Shown here piece after piece: positions 1-8,123 of a stretch of 25,931 bases of DNA (position 1 is the first letter of the stretch; every line of letters begins with the position of its first letter). Below the pieces are notes generated by a model. It made no database searches, was not told the origin of the DNA, and was given only the letters and a program-made list of their open reading frames with translations. Both the position numbers and the translations under genes were made by a program. The stretch comes from Oscillospiraceae bacterium (GTDB lineage: Bacteria > Bacillota_A > Clostridia > Oscillospirales > Oscillospiraceae): NCBI GenBank assembly GCA_021771675.1, contig JAETOP010000050.1, positions 1 to 25,931 on the forward strand, given 5' to 3'.

Positions 1-21
1 GCAATACGGCGTTATCGTCAC

Positions 22-44
22 TAGCCATACATACAGTATGGCTA
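22..44. repeat. Short perfect inverted repeat
   Basis: Nine-base arms TAGCCATAC and GTATGGCTA surround a five-base loop. No T-run follows on either strand, so it does not read as an intrinsic terminator. It lies in gene-free DNA at the window edge and its owner is unknown. It could be an operator or the end of an element that continues outside the window. Confidence 0.4.
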
Positions 45-207
45 CGTTCCTCTGCCTTGTCTTGCGCCAATATCCCTACGCTGCTGATTAAATCTTTTTA
101 TCAAGAATTAGTATTACACTTCGGGAGCCTCCCTCTGAAACCGGCACCCGTCACCATTCAACGCACCGATAAACACCAATTTGTCTGCCTCCGGTGTCGT
201 CTGGCAC

Positions 208-238
208 AAAAAATGCTGCCCGCCTGGGCAGCATTTTT
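208..238 (-). terminator. Rho-independent terminator of the MerR gene (probably bidirectional)
   Basis: A 9-bp perfect stem, ATGCTGCCC at 213-221 and GGGCAGCAT at 226-234, has a 4-base loop. It is flanked by an A-run on the left and a T-run on the right, so it works in both directions. The right flank touches the MerR stop codon (238-240), placing it immediately downstream of that gene. Confidence 0.85.
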
Positions 239-1044
239 CAACCGATTGGAATGGAGATCACACCGCAGCGCTGGGGGCTGTTTTTGATATTGGCGGACAT
301 GAACAGGGTGATGTAGCAGCTGCCCTTGGGGGTCAGGCCCAGCTGGGCCATCTGCCGGAACGCCGCCTCCATGGGAAAATTGCGGGAGGCTCCCACGCCG
401 TTGAAGGAATACCGGAAGCACTTCCTTCCGGGCAGGCGCTTCACCGCCTCATTCACCGGAAGCGATGCCCGCTGGGCATCGGATTGCAGAACCGCCATCC
501 CCCAAAAGAACTCGCTTTGCTCTGGGCAGAAGGCTTCCCCCTGATGGTCGGCAGGAATTTCCATGCAGGATTTCACCATGGGCATCTCGGCAATCCACTC
601 CTTCAAAATCTCATAAATCCGGGGATCGCTCAAAAAGGTGCGGCGGTTGGAGTGGGGAAGGAACAGCGTTTCCTCCTCCCAGCCAATGTCCCAGTCGGAG
701 TCTTTTCCGTCCAGTCGGTTCAGCCAGCGGGAAAAGCGGTGGTGCTCCGCAATCACCCGCTGCTCAAAGGCCACCTTTTCTTCCAGCTCCTGAATCTGGG
801 CATCCATCTTTTCCTGGACGGCGCCCAGATCGTCGCTGAAGATGGCCTCGATGTTCCGCACGGAAAAGCCGTAATTTTTCAGCCGCATACATTCCAGAAT
901 CTTGCTGGACTGGTCAAAGGGATAATAACGGTAGCCGTTTTCCATGGTTTCGGCGTGGAGGATGCCCAGGCGCTCATAGTATTTCAAAAAGTCGGGGGTA
1001 ACACCCATCTTTCTGGCATACTCTCCGATGCGATAGTAGACCAT
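238..1044 (-). CDS. MerR-family transcriptional regulator
   Basis: A dimeric DNA-binding regulator of 268 aa. Residues 1-70 form the MerR winged helix-turn-helix, beginning YYRIGEYARKMGVT with the KYYERLGIL recognition-helix region and the GYRYY wing. A coiled coil follows at about 75-115 and then a C-terminal region of about 150 aa that resembles GyrI-type effector-binding domains. The ATG at 1044 matches the usual family start. A TTG at 1062 has the better ribosome binding site (GGAGG 8 bases upstream) and would add 6 residues, so the start is uncertain. The gene is divergent from the flavoprotein gene, whose promoter carries a MerR-type 19-bp spacer, so I infer that this protein activates that gene. 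The inducer is unknown; it may be the reductase substrate or a related small molecule. Confidence 0.9.
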   Translation of the reverse strand: MVYYRIGEYARKMGVTPDFLKYYERLGILHAETMENGYRYYPFDQSSKILECMRLKNYGFSVRNIEAIFSDDLGAVQEKMDAQIQELEEKVAFEQRVIAEHHRFSRWLNRLDGKDSDWDIGWEEETLFLPHSNRRTFLSDPRIYEILKEWIAEMPMVKSCMEIPADHQGEAFCPEQSEFFWGMAVLQSDAQRASLPVNEAVKRLPGRKCFRYSFNGVGASRNFPMEAAFRQMAQLGLTPKGSCYITLFMSANIKNSPQRCGVISIPIG

Positions 1045-1161
1045 TTTTTCCGAATTCTCCAAAGGTAACCCCTCCAATTCTGCAAAAATAACAAACGACA
1101 ATGGGGATTTTCAGGCAGATTGTCCCCCATTTGCCTTAAAAATCCCGTGGGAAAATTTTGG

Positions 1162-1192
1162 TTGACCCGGGTGTAACACCGGGTGCTATAAT
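1162..1192 (+). promoter_or_regulatory. MerR-type promoter and operator for the flavoprotein gene
   Basis: The -35 box TTGACC is at 1162-1167 and the -10 box TATAAT at 1187-1192. The spacer is 19 bp, longer than the usual 17 and characteristic of MerR-activated promoters. Within the spacer is the imperfect dyad CCgGGTGTaACACCgGG (1167-1183), in which 7 of 8 base pairs match. The position between -35 and -10 is where MerR proteins bind and twist the DNA to allow open-complex formation. Confidence 0.85.
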
Positions 1193-1234
1193 CATAGCAT
1201 AAATCCGGTGAACTCACAAGCACCGAACAAAAAT

Positions 1235-1241
1235 AAGGAGG
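1235..1241 (+). promoter_or_regulatory. Ribosome binding site that fixes the GTG start at 1250
   Basis: AAGGAGG lies 8 bases before GTG 1250. An upstream in-frame GTG at 1208 has no such site and would place a polar extension ahead of the Tat signal, so it is rejected. Confidence 0.85.
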
Positions 1242-1249
1242 AAACAGAC

Positions 1250-3235
1250 GTGAAAGAACTGTCCCGCAGAGACTTTTTGAAGGGAACCGCCGCCGGTGCC
1301 TTTGGCCTGGCTACCATGGGCATCCTGGGCAATATTCCCGCCAAGGCTGAGGGAATCTACACCCCGGGCACCTATACCGCCAGGGAGCAGGGAGCCGTGG
1401 GCACCTGCGTGGTAACCATGACCTTTAGTGAGGATGCCATTACCGATGTGGTGCTGGACCTGTCCAGCGAAACCGCCACCATCGGCGCTGCCGCCGCAGA
1501 CACCCTCCGTGCCGCTTTGATGGAGGCCCAGGGAACAGACATTGATGCCGTTTCCGGCGCAACTCTGACTTCCAATGCCGTTATCAAGGCTGCTAACAAG
1601 TGCATCCAGCAGGCCAAGGGCGAAATCCCCATCGAAGTGGTGGAGCAGCAGGCCCAGGAGACCGGCGCCGCCGACTGGCTGGGTCAGGCTCCGGAAATTG
1701 CCGAGGGTGACATCTCCGAGACCTGGGATACGGACTTCCTGATTGTGGGCGCCGGTAACGGCGGCCTCACCGCCGCTGCCTACGCCGCCAAGCAGGGCCT
1801 GAACTTCCGGGTTATTGAAAAGGGCACCGCTCACGCCCGGGTTCGTGGCTGGTACGGCGCCATCAACACCGAGCAGATTGTGGCCGAGGGCGGCTATTGC
1901 GACCGGGGCGCTCTGCTGCGGGAGCTGAAAAAGTATTCCTCCGGCAAGTGCGACCTTAGCCTGTTCAACGTCTGGTACGACGAGTCCGCTGCCATGCACC
2001 AATTCATCACCGACTGCTACGCCGAGTACGCCCCCGACCTCAAGTGCAATGTCACCGTGGGCGACGAGGCCCATTGGCCCAGTGAAGATCCCACCGGCCT
2101 GTTCTTCCCGGTGTGCGAGCACTTCTGGGGCTTCGGCGGCATGGACCGGCTGGATATGTTCGAGCAGATCATGAAGGACAAGGCCGGGGTCAGCGTGGAC
2201 TACAGCACCGCCCTGGTGAAGCTGGAACGGGAAGAGGGCGGCAAGGTCACCGGCGCCATCGCCCAGAACACCGCCACCGGCGCTTACATCCGCATCAACG
2301 CCGCCAAGGGCGTGCTGCTGGCCTGCGGCGGCTACCCCTACAATGTGAAGATGATGGAGCAGCTGGACCCCATGGGCACTTCCCTGACCACCTACAACAA
2401 CGGCTGGCCCACCGACACCGGCGACGGCATCAAGGCCGCCTGCTGGATTGGCGCCGACATGCAGCAGGAGCCCGCTCCCATGCTGTTTGACCGGGGCATC
2501 GTGGCTCCCGGTGTGGACGCCGGTTATGCCGTCACCTCCACCGGCGACAAGCACTTCCCCGCCACCTGGGGCCAGTTCAACGTGGGCACCCAGCCCTTCC
2601 TGAAGGTCAACCGCAAGGGTGAGCGTTTCGCCAACGAGTCCGGCACCTATGACCAGATGACCTACTCCGCCTACGGCCAGCCCGGCCATGTCTACGCCTC
2701 CGTCTTCGACAGCAGCATGCCCGAGGACGTGCAGCGCTTCCACACCCTGGGCTGCTCCGCCGGAACCCGGAACAATCCCCAGGGCCAGCTGGACGCCATC
2801 GCCAAGGCCGCCGAAAAGGGCGAGGCCTTCATCGCCGATACCATCGAGGAGCTGGCCGACAAGCTGGGCTTCCAGGGCGAGGCCAAGCAGACTTTCCTGA
2901 AGACTGTGGAGCACTACAATGAGCTGTACGATGCCCAGGAGGACAGCGACTTCGGCAAGCCCGCTTACCGCCTGTCCGCCATCCGCAAGGCTCCCTTCTA
3001 CGGCTTCTGGATGGGCGCCTGTCTGCTGACCACCGAGCAGGGCATCCTGTGCAACACCAAGGCCCAGGTCAAGGACAAGAACGGCGACGCCATCGACGGC
3101 CTGTACGTCTGCGGCGACAACGCCGGCGGCTTCTTCTACAACAACTATCCCTGCGTCATGCCTGGCATCGCCATGGGCCGGAACATGACCTTCGCCATCA
3201 AGGCCGTCAAGACCGCCTTTGAGCTGGAAGGCTAA
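1250..3235 (+). CDS. Tat-exported FMN/FAD flavoprotein reductase (fumarate/urocanate reductase superfamily)
   Basis: Predicted extracytoplasmic anaerobic reductase, 661 aa. The N-terminus VKELSRRDFLKG is a twin-arginine signal followed by a hydrophobic stretch and a likely AKA/EG cleavage site near residue 34. Residues about 38-122 form an FMN-binding domain (PF04205 type) whose motif D99-AV-S102-GA-T105 matches the ApbE flavinylation site, so FMN is probably linked covalently to Thr105. Residues 161 to the end are a FAD_binding_2 reductase domain starting with the dinucleotide motif GAGNGG at 167-172. In this family electrons pass from the bound FMN to FAD and then reduce the C=C bond of an unsaturated acid such as fumarate, urocanate or a cinnamate. 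No haem motif is seen. The substrate cannot be assigned. The gene stands alone between a MerR-type promoter and a strong terminator, and its electron donor is not in this window. Confidence 0.9.
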   Translation: MKELSRRDFLKGTAAGAFGLATMGILGNIPAKAEGIYTPGTYTAREQGAVGTCVVTMTFSEDAITDVVLDLSSETATIGAAAADTLRAALMEAQGTDIDAVSGATLTSNAVIKAANKCIQQAKGEIPIEVVEQQAQETGAADWLGQAPEIAEGDISETWDTDFLIVGAGNGGLTAAAYAAKQGLNFRVIEKGTAHARVRGWYGAINTEQIVAEGGYCDRGALLRELKKYSSGKCDLSLFNVWYDESAAMHQFITDCYAEYAPDLKCNVTVGDEAHWPSEDPTGLFFPVCEHFWGFGGMDRLDMFEQIMKDKAGVSVDYSTALVKLEREEGGKVTGAIAQNTATGAYIRINAAKGVLLACGGYPYNVKMMEQLDPMGTSLTTYNNGWPTDTGDGIKAACWIGADMQQEPAPMLFDRGIVAPGVDAGYAVTSTGDKHFPATWGQFNVGTQPFLKVNRKGERFANESGTYDQMTYSAYGQPGHVYASVFDSSMPEDVQRFHTLGCSAGTRNNPQGQLDAIAKAAEKGEAFIADTIEELADKLGFQGEAKQTFLKTVEHYNELYDAQEDSDFGKPAYRLSAIRKAPFYGFWMGACLLTTEQGILCNTKAQVKDKNGDAIDGLYVCGDNAGGFFYNNYPCVMPGIAMGRNMTFAIKAVKTAFELEG

Positions 3236-3257
3236 TCCCTGTTTCCTCTAATGTACG

Positions 3258-3290
3258 CACCCCCTCGCCACCGGGCGAGGGGGTGTTTTT
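3258..3290 (+). terminator. Rho-independent terminator of the flavoprotein gene
   Basis: A 12-bp perfect stem (3258-3269 paired with 3274-3285) with the tetraloop ACCG is followed by TTTTT. It sits 22 bases after the stop codon and separates this gene from the convergent GH43 gene ending at 3296. Confidence 0.93.
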
Positions 3291-3295
3291 ATCTT

Positions 3296-4732
3296 TTACC
3301 GGACTTCAAAGCTTTGGAAATCCATAGCGCCCTCCCCCTGGAAGGTAAAGAACAGGGGCAGCGTCCCTTGAAGGGCCGGGAAGGAAATTCCGGATTCCGA
3401 CCAGCTTTCACTGGGGGCAATGGGAATGCGGGCGAAGGGCGGCTCCTTCCTGTCGGTGGAAACCAGCAGCTCCCCATTGCCGGTGCCCCGGGTGGTGACC
3501 GTCATAGAAGTCTGCCCGTGGAAATCAAAATACTTAAAGCCGCACCAGGCCCCCTGGCTCATGTTGGCAATGTATTGGTCGGGGCTCCCCTCCCGGTCAC
3601 AGCCGCTCTGGGTGAAATAGGGGTGCAGGGTGTCCGGCTCATGGGCGGCGATGTAGCCGAAGCTGGGCTCCCGGAAGCCCAGGTTGCAGGCAATTCTGGC
3701 TTCATAACAGCCGGTTCCAGCCAGAGGCCCCCCGTTCAGGCCGCAGCTGGTGACCTCCACCTGGGGGATAGAGCCATCCGGGCAGATGGTGATGGGCTCG
3801 GCGCAGCCCTGCCGGGCACAGCACTGTTTATTGGTCTGCCGGTGGTAGAAGATGTACCATTGGCCCCCCAGCTCCACCATGCCGCCGTGGGTGTTGCCGG
3901 TGTAGTTCACCGCCTCCCGGTTGCCATCCAGGCCCAGGTCGCCGATGCTCACCAAAGTGCCCCCAAAGTGGAAATCCCCGTTCGGGCGCTGGCTCACGGC
4001 GTAGCACAGCTCGTGGCTGAGAATGGAGGAATAGACGAAATAATAGCGCTCCCCGATCTTTCGGATGCTGCTGGCCTCGAAGAAGGCGTGGCCCTCAAAT
4101 CCGGTGCCCGCCTCCCGCCACACGCTGGGGGCGATCAGCACCGGCTCCCGGCGCACCGTCTTCATGTCTGGCTCCAGCTGTGTGCAGTAGGCCCCCTCCA
4201 TCCGGCGGTGGGACTGCGAGAGCATATCATACAGCCAGCCCGGGCCGGGGGCAAAGCCGGTGTAAAGGTACACCTGCTCCCCATCCACTAGGACTCCGGG
4301 GTCAAAGCTGCTCACGTCCCCCTCTTTGGAACCGTAGGGCGTACCATCGGGACGCTGGACATAGCCATAGAACTGGAAGTCCCCGGCGGGGGTGTCGCAC
4401 ACCGCCACGGAGACCACTGTGGAGCCATTGAGGGAATAGTACAGGTAGTACCGGCCATCCGGCCCCCGCACCGCATCCGGGGCGAAGAGCTGCATCTTCC
4501 CCTCCGGGTTTATAGGGTCCCGGTTTGCCGGATAAATGACCCCTTCATAGCGCCAGTCCCCCAGGTCGTCTACCGGGGCGGACCAGCATACATAGTCCCC
4601 CTCGCAGAAGCGATCACCACCGAACCGGTCATGGCTTCCATAGACATAAACCCGGTTCCCAAACACCCGGGGCTCCCCGTCGGGGACATATTCATAACTT
4701 GGCAGGTAGGGATTATAAGCTTGTTTCTTCAT
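3296..4732 (-). CDS. Glycoside hydrolase family 43 enzyme (xylosidase/arabinofuranosidase type)
   Basis: A 478-aa predicted five-bladed beta-propeller hydrolase. The N-terminal PDGEPRVFGNRVYVYGSHD is the GH43 blade-one signature, with D18 the likely base. D144, in SSFDPGVLVDG, is the likely pKa-modulating Asp, and E219, in HAFFEASSIRKIGERYYFVYSS split over the blade, the likely acid. Residues from about 340 form a C-terminal beta-sandwich resembling CBM6 or GH43-associated modules. There is no signal peptide, so it should act in the cytoplasm on imported oligosaccharides. It starts 23 bases after the GH115 stop and is surely in the same operon. GH43 members remove xylose or arabinose from xylan or arabinan fragments; the exact specificity cannot be read here. 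The pairing with GH115 favours decorated xylo-oligosaccharides. Confidence 0.9.
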   Translation of the reverse strand: MKKQAYNPYLPSYEYVPDGEPRVFGNRVYVYGSHDRFGGDRFCEGDYVCWSAPVDDLGDWRYEGVIYPANRDPINPEGKMQLFAPDAVRGPDGRYYLYYSLNGSTVVSVAVCDTPAGDFQFYGYVQRPDGTPYGSKEGDVSSFDPGVLVDGEQVYLYTGFAPGPGWLYDMLSQSHRRMEGAYCTQLEPDMKTVRREPVLIAPSVWREAGTGFEGHAFFEASSIRKIGERYYFVYSSILSHELCYAVSQRPNGDFHFGGTLVSIGDLGLDGNREAVNYTGNTHGGMVELGGQWYIFYHRQTNKQCCARQGCAEPITICPDGSIPQVEVTSCGLNGGPLAGTGCYEARIACNLGFREPSFGYIAAHEPDTLHPYFTQSGCDREGSPDQYIANMSQGAWCGFKYFDFHGQTSMTVTTRGTGNGELLVSTDRKEPPFARIPIAPSESWSESGISFPALQGTLPLFFTFQGEGAMDFQSFEVR

Positions 4733-4755
4733 AGGTATTATCCTCTCTTTTTCCG

Positions 4756-7581
4756 TTAATGTACGGCGCTTCCCCAGGATTCCGCCGGGCCCAGATAGGA
4801 CTGAGGCAGCTGGGCCTCCCAGGGGGAAATGACGATCTTTTCCAGCACCACCCCCGGCTCCAGGGGGGAGATGCTGAGGGTATGGATGCCCCGGTCAAAG
4901 TGGAAGCGGGTTTCAGCGATGCGGATGTGGTTCAGCACCCCGGCGCACCACCGGGGGTCGCCGTTCTCCCCGCCCCGGAAATCCGGGGGGATGAGCTCCA
5001 CCTTCCGGGTTTCACCGCCGCTTTCCACCATCAGGTGGACGGCGCTTCCCAGCTCCACCGGATTGTTGGGGGCGGTGAGCAGCTCCACCCGGTAGTCCCC
5101 GGGGCGGTGGATGCAGAAGCGATAGGTCAGGGCAGGGCGCTCCCCATCCTCCCGGAATACGGCGGTGGAGGGGGCAACCTTCATGCCGCTGCCGTATTTG
5201 CCATAGCTCCCGATTCGGTAGAAGGCGCCGCCGGGCACATCCGTTTTTTCGGCGTAGTGCTCCGCCAGCATGGACACCACGTTCTCCCGGGGTACAAAGG
5301 TCCTGGGGGGAAGGCCCTCCACCTCCCAGGCCTTTCCGGCAACCTCCACCGCCACCACGGTGTTCCCGTCCGTCAGGCCCAGGCGGACACGCTGGGTTTC
5401 CCGGGGCAGCTTCTCCGGGTTGCAGCAAAGTGTGACAATCACCTGATCGGTGACCTCCCCCTCCCGAGGCTCCACTTCCAGCCAGTGGGGCAGCTCTCCC
5501 TCCAGCCGGAAGTGCAGGGGCATGCCTCCCGTGGCCACCTCCAGCTTTACCTGGGTGCAGCCAGGGTAGAGGAAATCCTCCACATGGATGACCATGGGGC
5601 CGCCGTAGCTCTTGGTGGCGATTTCCGGGGAATCCGCCCGGGAGACCTTCAGCTCCGGCTTTCTCACCGGGGTCACATGGCACAGCACCGGATAACGGCA
5701 GTCGTCCTCATTCCACTTGGTGAAGCCGATGTGGGGAGCCAGCTCCATTCCCGCCCATTTTCCCTGCTTGAAGGCGGCAAATTCCGACCCCAGAGCCAAA
5801 TCCTGGGCCATACATTCCTCTGCCAGGGCAGCGTACCGGTTGGCAGCCACCTTGCCCTGAGCCGCATAGTGCTGATTTTTTCCGGCGTACAGGTGCATTT
5901 TCAGCAGATTGGCCGAGGCCATGGCGGAGAAGTGAATCATGCTGTAGTAGGCGTCCCGCTCCCGGGGGCAGAGAGAGGCCATTAGGGCGGTGGAGCGGGC
6001 CTGGATATTTTCCGCCAAGGCCAGCATCCGATCCGTCTCCCCCTCGTGGCAGGGGTGGTACACCCCGGTGTGGAGTGCCTCCGGGCGGCGCAGGCTGTTC
6101 ATGGCCACGAAGTCCTGGAACAGGTTGGCGATTTCCTCCTGCTGACTCCGGCTTGCCTCCGGGAAGGTCTGCTCCGTCCACCGGGCCAGGTACTGGGCGG
6201 AACTCGCCGGGTTGCCGGTGCCCCATTTCTCAAAATCATAGGCCAGGGCCATGAAGTAGGTAAGGGGCACCTCGTGGAGCTTCAAATCCCCCACGTTGAC
6301 AATCCACAGCTCCCGGATGCCATAATCCCAGGCCTGAGTCATGGCCTCCCAGGTCTGAGCCAGGGGGGTGGAGTCCAGCCACTCGTAGGAGACGGGGCCG
6401 CCGTGATAGTCGAAATGGTAGTACATGCCCCAGCCGCCGGGGTGATCCACCATGTTCCGGGGCGGCACGGTGCGCAGCTGGCCGTGGTTGTCCTCGCAGA
6501 GCAGGAAGAGCACATCCTTCAGCGCCTCCCAGTCCTTGAGGCCGGGGGCAGTTTCGTCCCCATAGAAATACCGCTCCACCTCTTTATACAGAGCCAGCAG
6601 CGTTTTGGGCTTCCGGGGGACATGGTCGGCAATCAGCCGCTGCTGGTTTGTGATGATCTTTTTCAATAGGGAGATGTTTTCTTCCAGAGTGGAATTGTCC
6701 CCCAGCATGGAGGAATCCCGCTCCCCCCGCATGCCGATGGTGATGATGTTTTCATATTTGCCGCTGCGCTTCAGGGAGTCCTCCCAGTAGCGGAGCAGGC
6801 CCTGCTCATTGGTGTAATAATTCCAGGCGTTGCCATAGACGCTGTTTTCGCCCCGGACCTTGTCCCACTCCTCGCTGGCCCGGAGGCAGGGCTCGTGGTG
6901 GGAGTAGCCCATCACCACGCCGTAGAGGTCGGCCAGCTCCTCGTTGGCGCTGCCGGGGCCGTCCAGGGGGAAGGAGGACTTCCACATGGCAGGCCAAAGA
7001 TAATTGCCCTTCATCCGCAGCAAAAACTCAAAAATATGGTCGTAGCACTGGGCATTTACGTCGCCGAAGCGATTGGTGGCCCAGGTGCCGAAGCAGGGCC
7101 ATTCGTCGTTGATGAAGAAGCCCCGGTATTTCACGCTGGGCTCTTTGGAGATGGTCTGGATGTCCTCCCCAATGGTCAGGCTTTCCCGTTTTCTGGGGGC
7201 GGCGTCGCCAAAGAAGCACAGGGGGCTGACGCCGATGTACTCCGACAGGGCGAAGATGCCGTAGATGGTGCCCCGCTTATCGCTGCCGCAGATCACCAGG
7301 GCCCTTTCCCCGTCCAGCTCTGTCAGGAGGATCTGGTAGACCTCCCGCTTCCCGGCAAGGTCCGAAAGAGCGCCCTGCTCCAGCAGCTTCCGGGCCAGGG
7401 GGCTTTTCCCCAAGGTGGCGCAGAGGATCATCTGCCCCGGGCGTTTTTCACGAACCACCGGGGGACGGATTCCGGTGACGGCCTCAAAGTCCAGGGCCGC
7501 CTTCTCGGCAATCCGCCGGACGCCCTCGAAGCCCTCCGGCTCCACGTAAAAATAGCTATTTTCTCCAAACTGAATTTCCAT
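4756..7581 (-). CDS. Glycoside hydrolase family 115 xylan alpha-1,2-glucuronidase
   Basis: A 941-aa enzyme of the GH115 type, which removes (4-O-methyl-)glucuronic acid from xylan or xylo-oligosaccharides. Features seen: an alpha/beta N-terminal domain (1-140), then the hallmark segments KYRGFFINDEWP (151-162), NYLWPAMW (193-200), GYSHHEP (225-231) and TIGMRGERDSSM in the catalytic barrel, then long C-terminal helical and beta domains as in full-length GH115 proteins. The ATG at 7581 has AGGAGG 6 bases upstream; a longer reading frame starting at 7611 lacks this and is rejected. There is no signal peptide, so action is probably cytoplasmic. It leads a two-gene operon with GH43. A separate family (GH67) has the same activity, but these motifs fit GH115. 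Confidence 0.93.
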   Translation of the reverse strand: MEIQFGENSYFYVEPEGFEGVRRIAEKAALDFEAVTGIRPPVVREKRPGQMILCATLGKSPLARKLLEQGALSDLAGKREVYQILLTELDGERALVICGSDKRGTIYGIFALSEYIGVSPLCFFGDAAPRKRESLTIGEDIQTISKEPSVKYRGFFINDEWPCFGTWATNRFGDVNAQCYDHIFEFLLRMKGNYLWPAMWKSSFPLDGPGSANEELADLYGVVMGYSHHEPCLRASEEWDKVRGENSVYGNAWNYYTNEQGLLRYWEDSLKRSGKYENIITIGMRGERDSSMLGDNSTLEENISLLKKIITNQQRLIADHVPRKPKTLLALYKEVERYFYGDETAPGLKDWEALKDVLFLLCEDNHGQLRTVPPRNMVDHPGGWGMYYHFDYHGGPVSYEWLDSTPLAQTWEAMTQAWDYGIRELWIVNVGDLKLHEVPLTYFMALAYDFEKWGTGNPASSAQYLARWTEQTFPEASRSQQEEIANLFQDFVAMNSLRRPEALHTGVYHPCHEGETDRMLALAENIQARSTALMASLCPRERDAYYSMIHFSAMASANLLKMHLYAGKNQHYAAQGKVAANRYAALAEECMAQDLALGSEFAAFKQGKWAGMELAPHIGFTKWNEDDCRYPVLCHVTPVRKPELKVSRADSPEIATKSYGGPMVIHVEDFLYPGCTQVKLEVATGGMPLHFRLEGELPHWLEVEPREGEVTDQVIVTLCCNPEKLPRETQRVRLGLTDGNTVVAVEVAGKAWEVEGLPPRTFVPRENVVSMLAEHYAEKTDVPGGAFYRIGSYGKYGSGMKVAPSTAVFREDGERPALTYRFCIHRPGDYRVELLTAPNNPVELGSAVHLMVESGGETRKVELIPPDFRGGENGDPRWCAGVLNHIRIAETRFHFDRGIHTLSISPLEPGVVLEKIVISPWEAQLPQSYLGPAESWGSAVH

Positions 7582-7587
7582 GATTTT

Positions 7588-7593
7588 CCTCCT
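7588..7593 (-). promoter_or_regulatory. Ribosome binding site that fixes the GH115 start
   Basis: AGGAGG on the minus strand is 6 bases from ATG 7581. It selects this ATG over the in-frame ATG 30 bases upstream. Confidence 0.85.
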
Positions 7594-7611
7594 GAGAAAG
7601 TCCAAATGCAA

Positions 7612-7632
7612 GGGGAGGAATCCCTCCTCCCC
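7612..7632 (-). promoter_or_regulatory. Hairpin in the GH115 5' leader
   Basis: GGGGAGGA and TCCTCCCC form an 8-bp perfect stem with a 5-base loop about 30 bases upstream of the GH115 start codon. On the mRNA it carries an internal GGAGGAGGG purine stretch that looks like a decoy or masked Shine-Dalgarno. It has no T-run, so it is more likely an mRNA stability or translation-control element than a terminator. Confidence 0.45.
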
Positions 7633-7659
7633 GAAAACGATATGTTCCGGCCCTGCAAA

Positions 7660-7688
7660 ATTATAAGTTGGCAGTGTGTTGAATAGTG
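7660..7688 (-). promoter_or_regulatory. Possible promoter of the GH115-GH43 operon
   Basis: On the minus strand a perfect -10 box TATAAT occupies 7660-7665, about 80 bases before the GH115 start. The -35 position 17 bp away is the weak match CACTAT (7683-7688) and lies inside the end of the neighbouring repeat element, so the promoter may need an activator such as the AraC protein. The call rests mainly on the -10 box. Confidence 0.4.
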
Positions 7689-8020
7689 GAGGGAAATGGC
7701 TCCTGAGGAAGGCTCCCCCTGTGTAAGGGGAGCTGGCACGGCGAAGCCGTGACTGAGGGACTGTGCAGTAAAATGTTATGTATTTGCATTTACTTGGGCG
7801 AAGAGGAACCGCTTTACCACAGAATCGATATTCTCATAAACACCGGCAAAATTCCTGCTGATTTCCCTATTTTTGACTATATGGCATACCTTTCCACATT
7901 GGTTTATAACAGTATTTAGGTGCCTGCTGTACAGTCCCTCAGTCAGCTTCGCTGACAGCTCCCCTTACACAGGGGAGCCTTCCTCAAAAGCCGTTACCCA
8001 TTACCAGCCAACATTCTGCC
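7670..8020. repeat. MITE-like element with long structured inverted ends
   Basis: About 350 bp of gene-free DNA bounded by imperfect inverted ends that begin GGCAG and finish CTGCC. The best-matched parts are 7704-7763 and 7931-7986, which are reverse complements apart from a small central variation. Each arm holds two mini-hairpins: a C/G-rich one (CTCCCC...GGGGAG) and one with a GAA or TTC loop (CACGGCgaaGCCGTG on the left, CAGCttcGCTG on the right). The 170-bp core is AT-richer and encodes nothing. There is no transposase, so it would move only with help from elsewhere. This explains most of the 604-bp gap between the DUF624 and GH115 genes. Confidence 0.75.
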
Positions 8021-8123
8021 CGAAAGGCATTACCGGGCGGAGTCGGGGGTAGCGATGACATACCATCCCTGTGCGAAATTGGCTGCGGGCTCTGCCCGTC
8101 AAACACCAATTTGCCAAACAATC

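Noticed and set aside
1214..2914. 566-aa open frame on the minus strand opposite the flavoprotein gene
   Set aside because: It is a Gly/Val/His-rich mirror of a GC-rich gene with strong third-position bias, has no ribosome site, and the plus strand carries clear domains throughout.
3258..3290. Bidirectional terminator also serving GH43
   Set aside because: On the minus strand the stem is followed by a mixed sequence, not a T-run, so only the plus direction is supported.
3251..4291. 346-aa plus-strand frame opposite GH43
   Set aside because: It starts inside the flavoprotein terminator and lacks motifs; GH43 motifs are on the other strand.
4759..5985. 408-aa plus-strand frame opposite GH115
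   Set aside because: No ribosome site or domain; GH115 hallmarks cover the minus strand.
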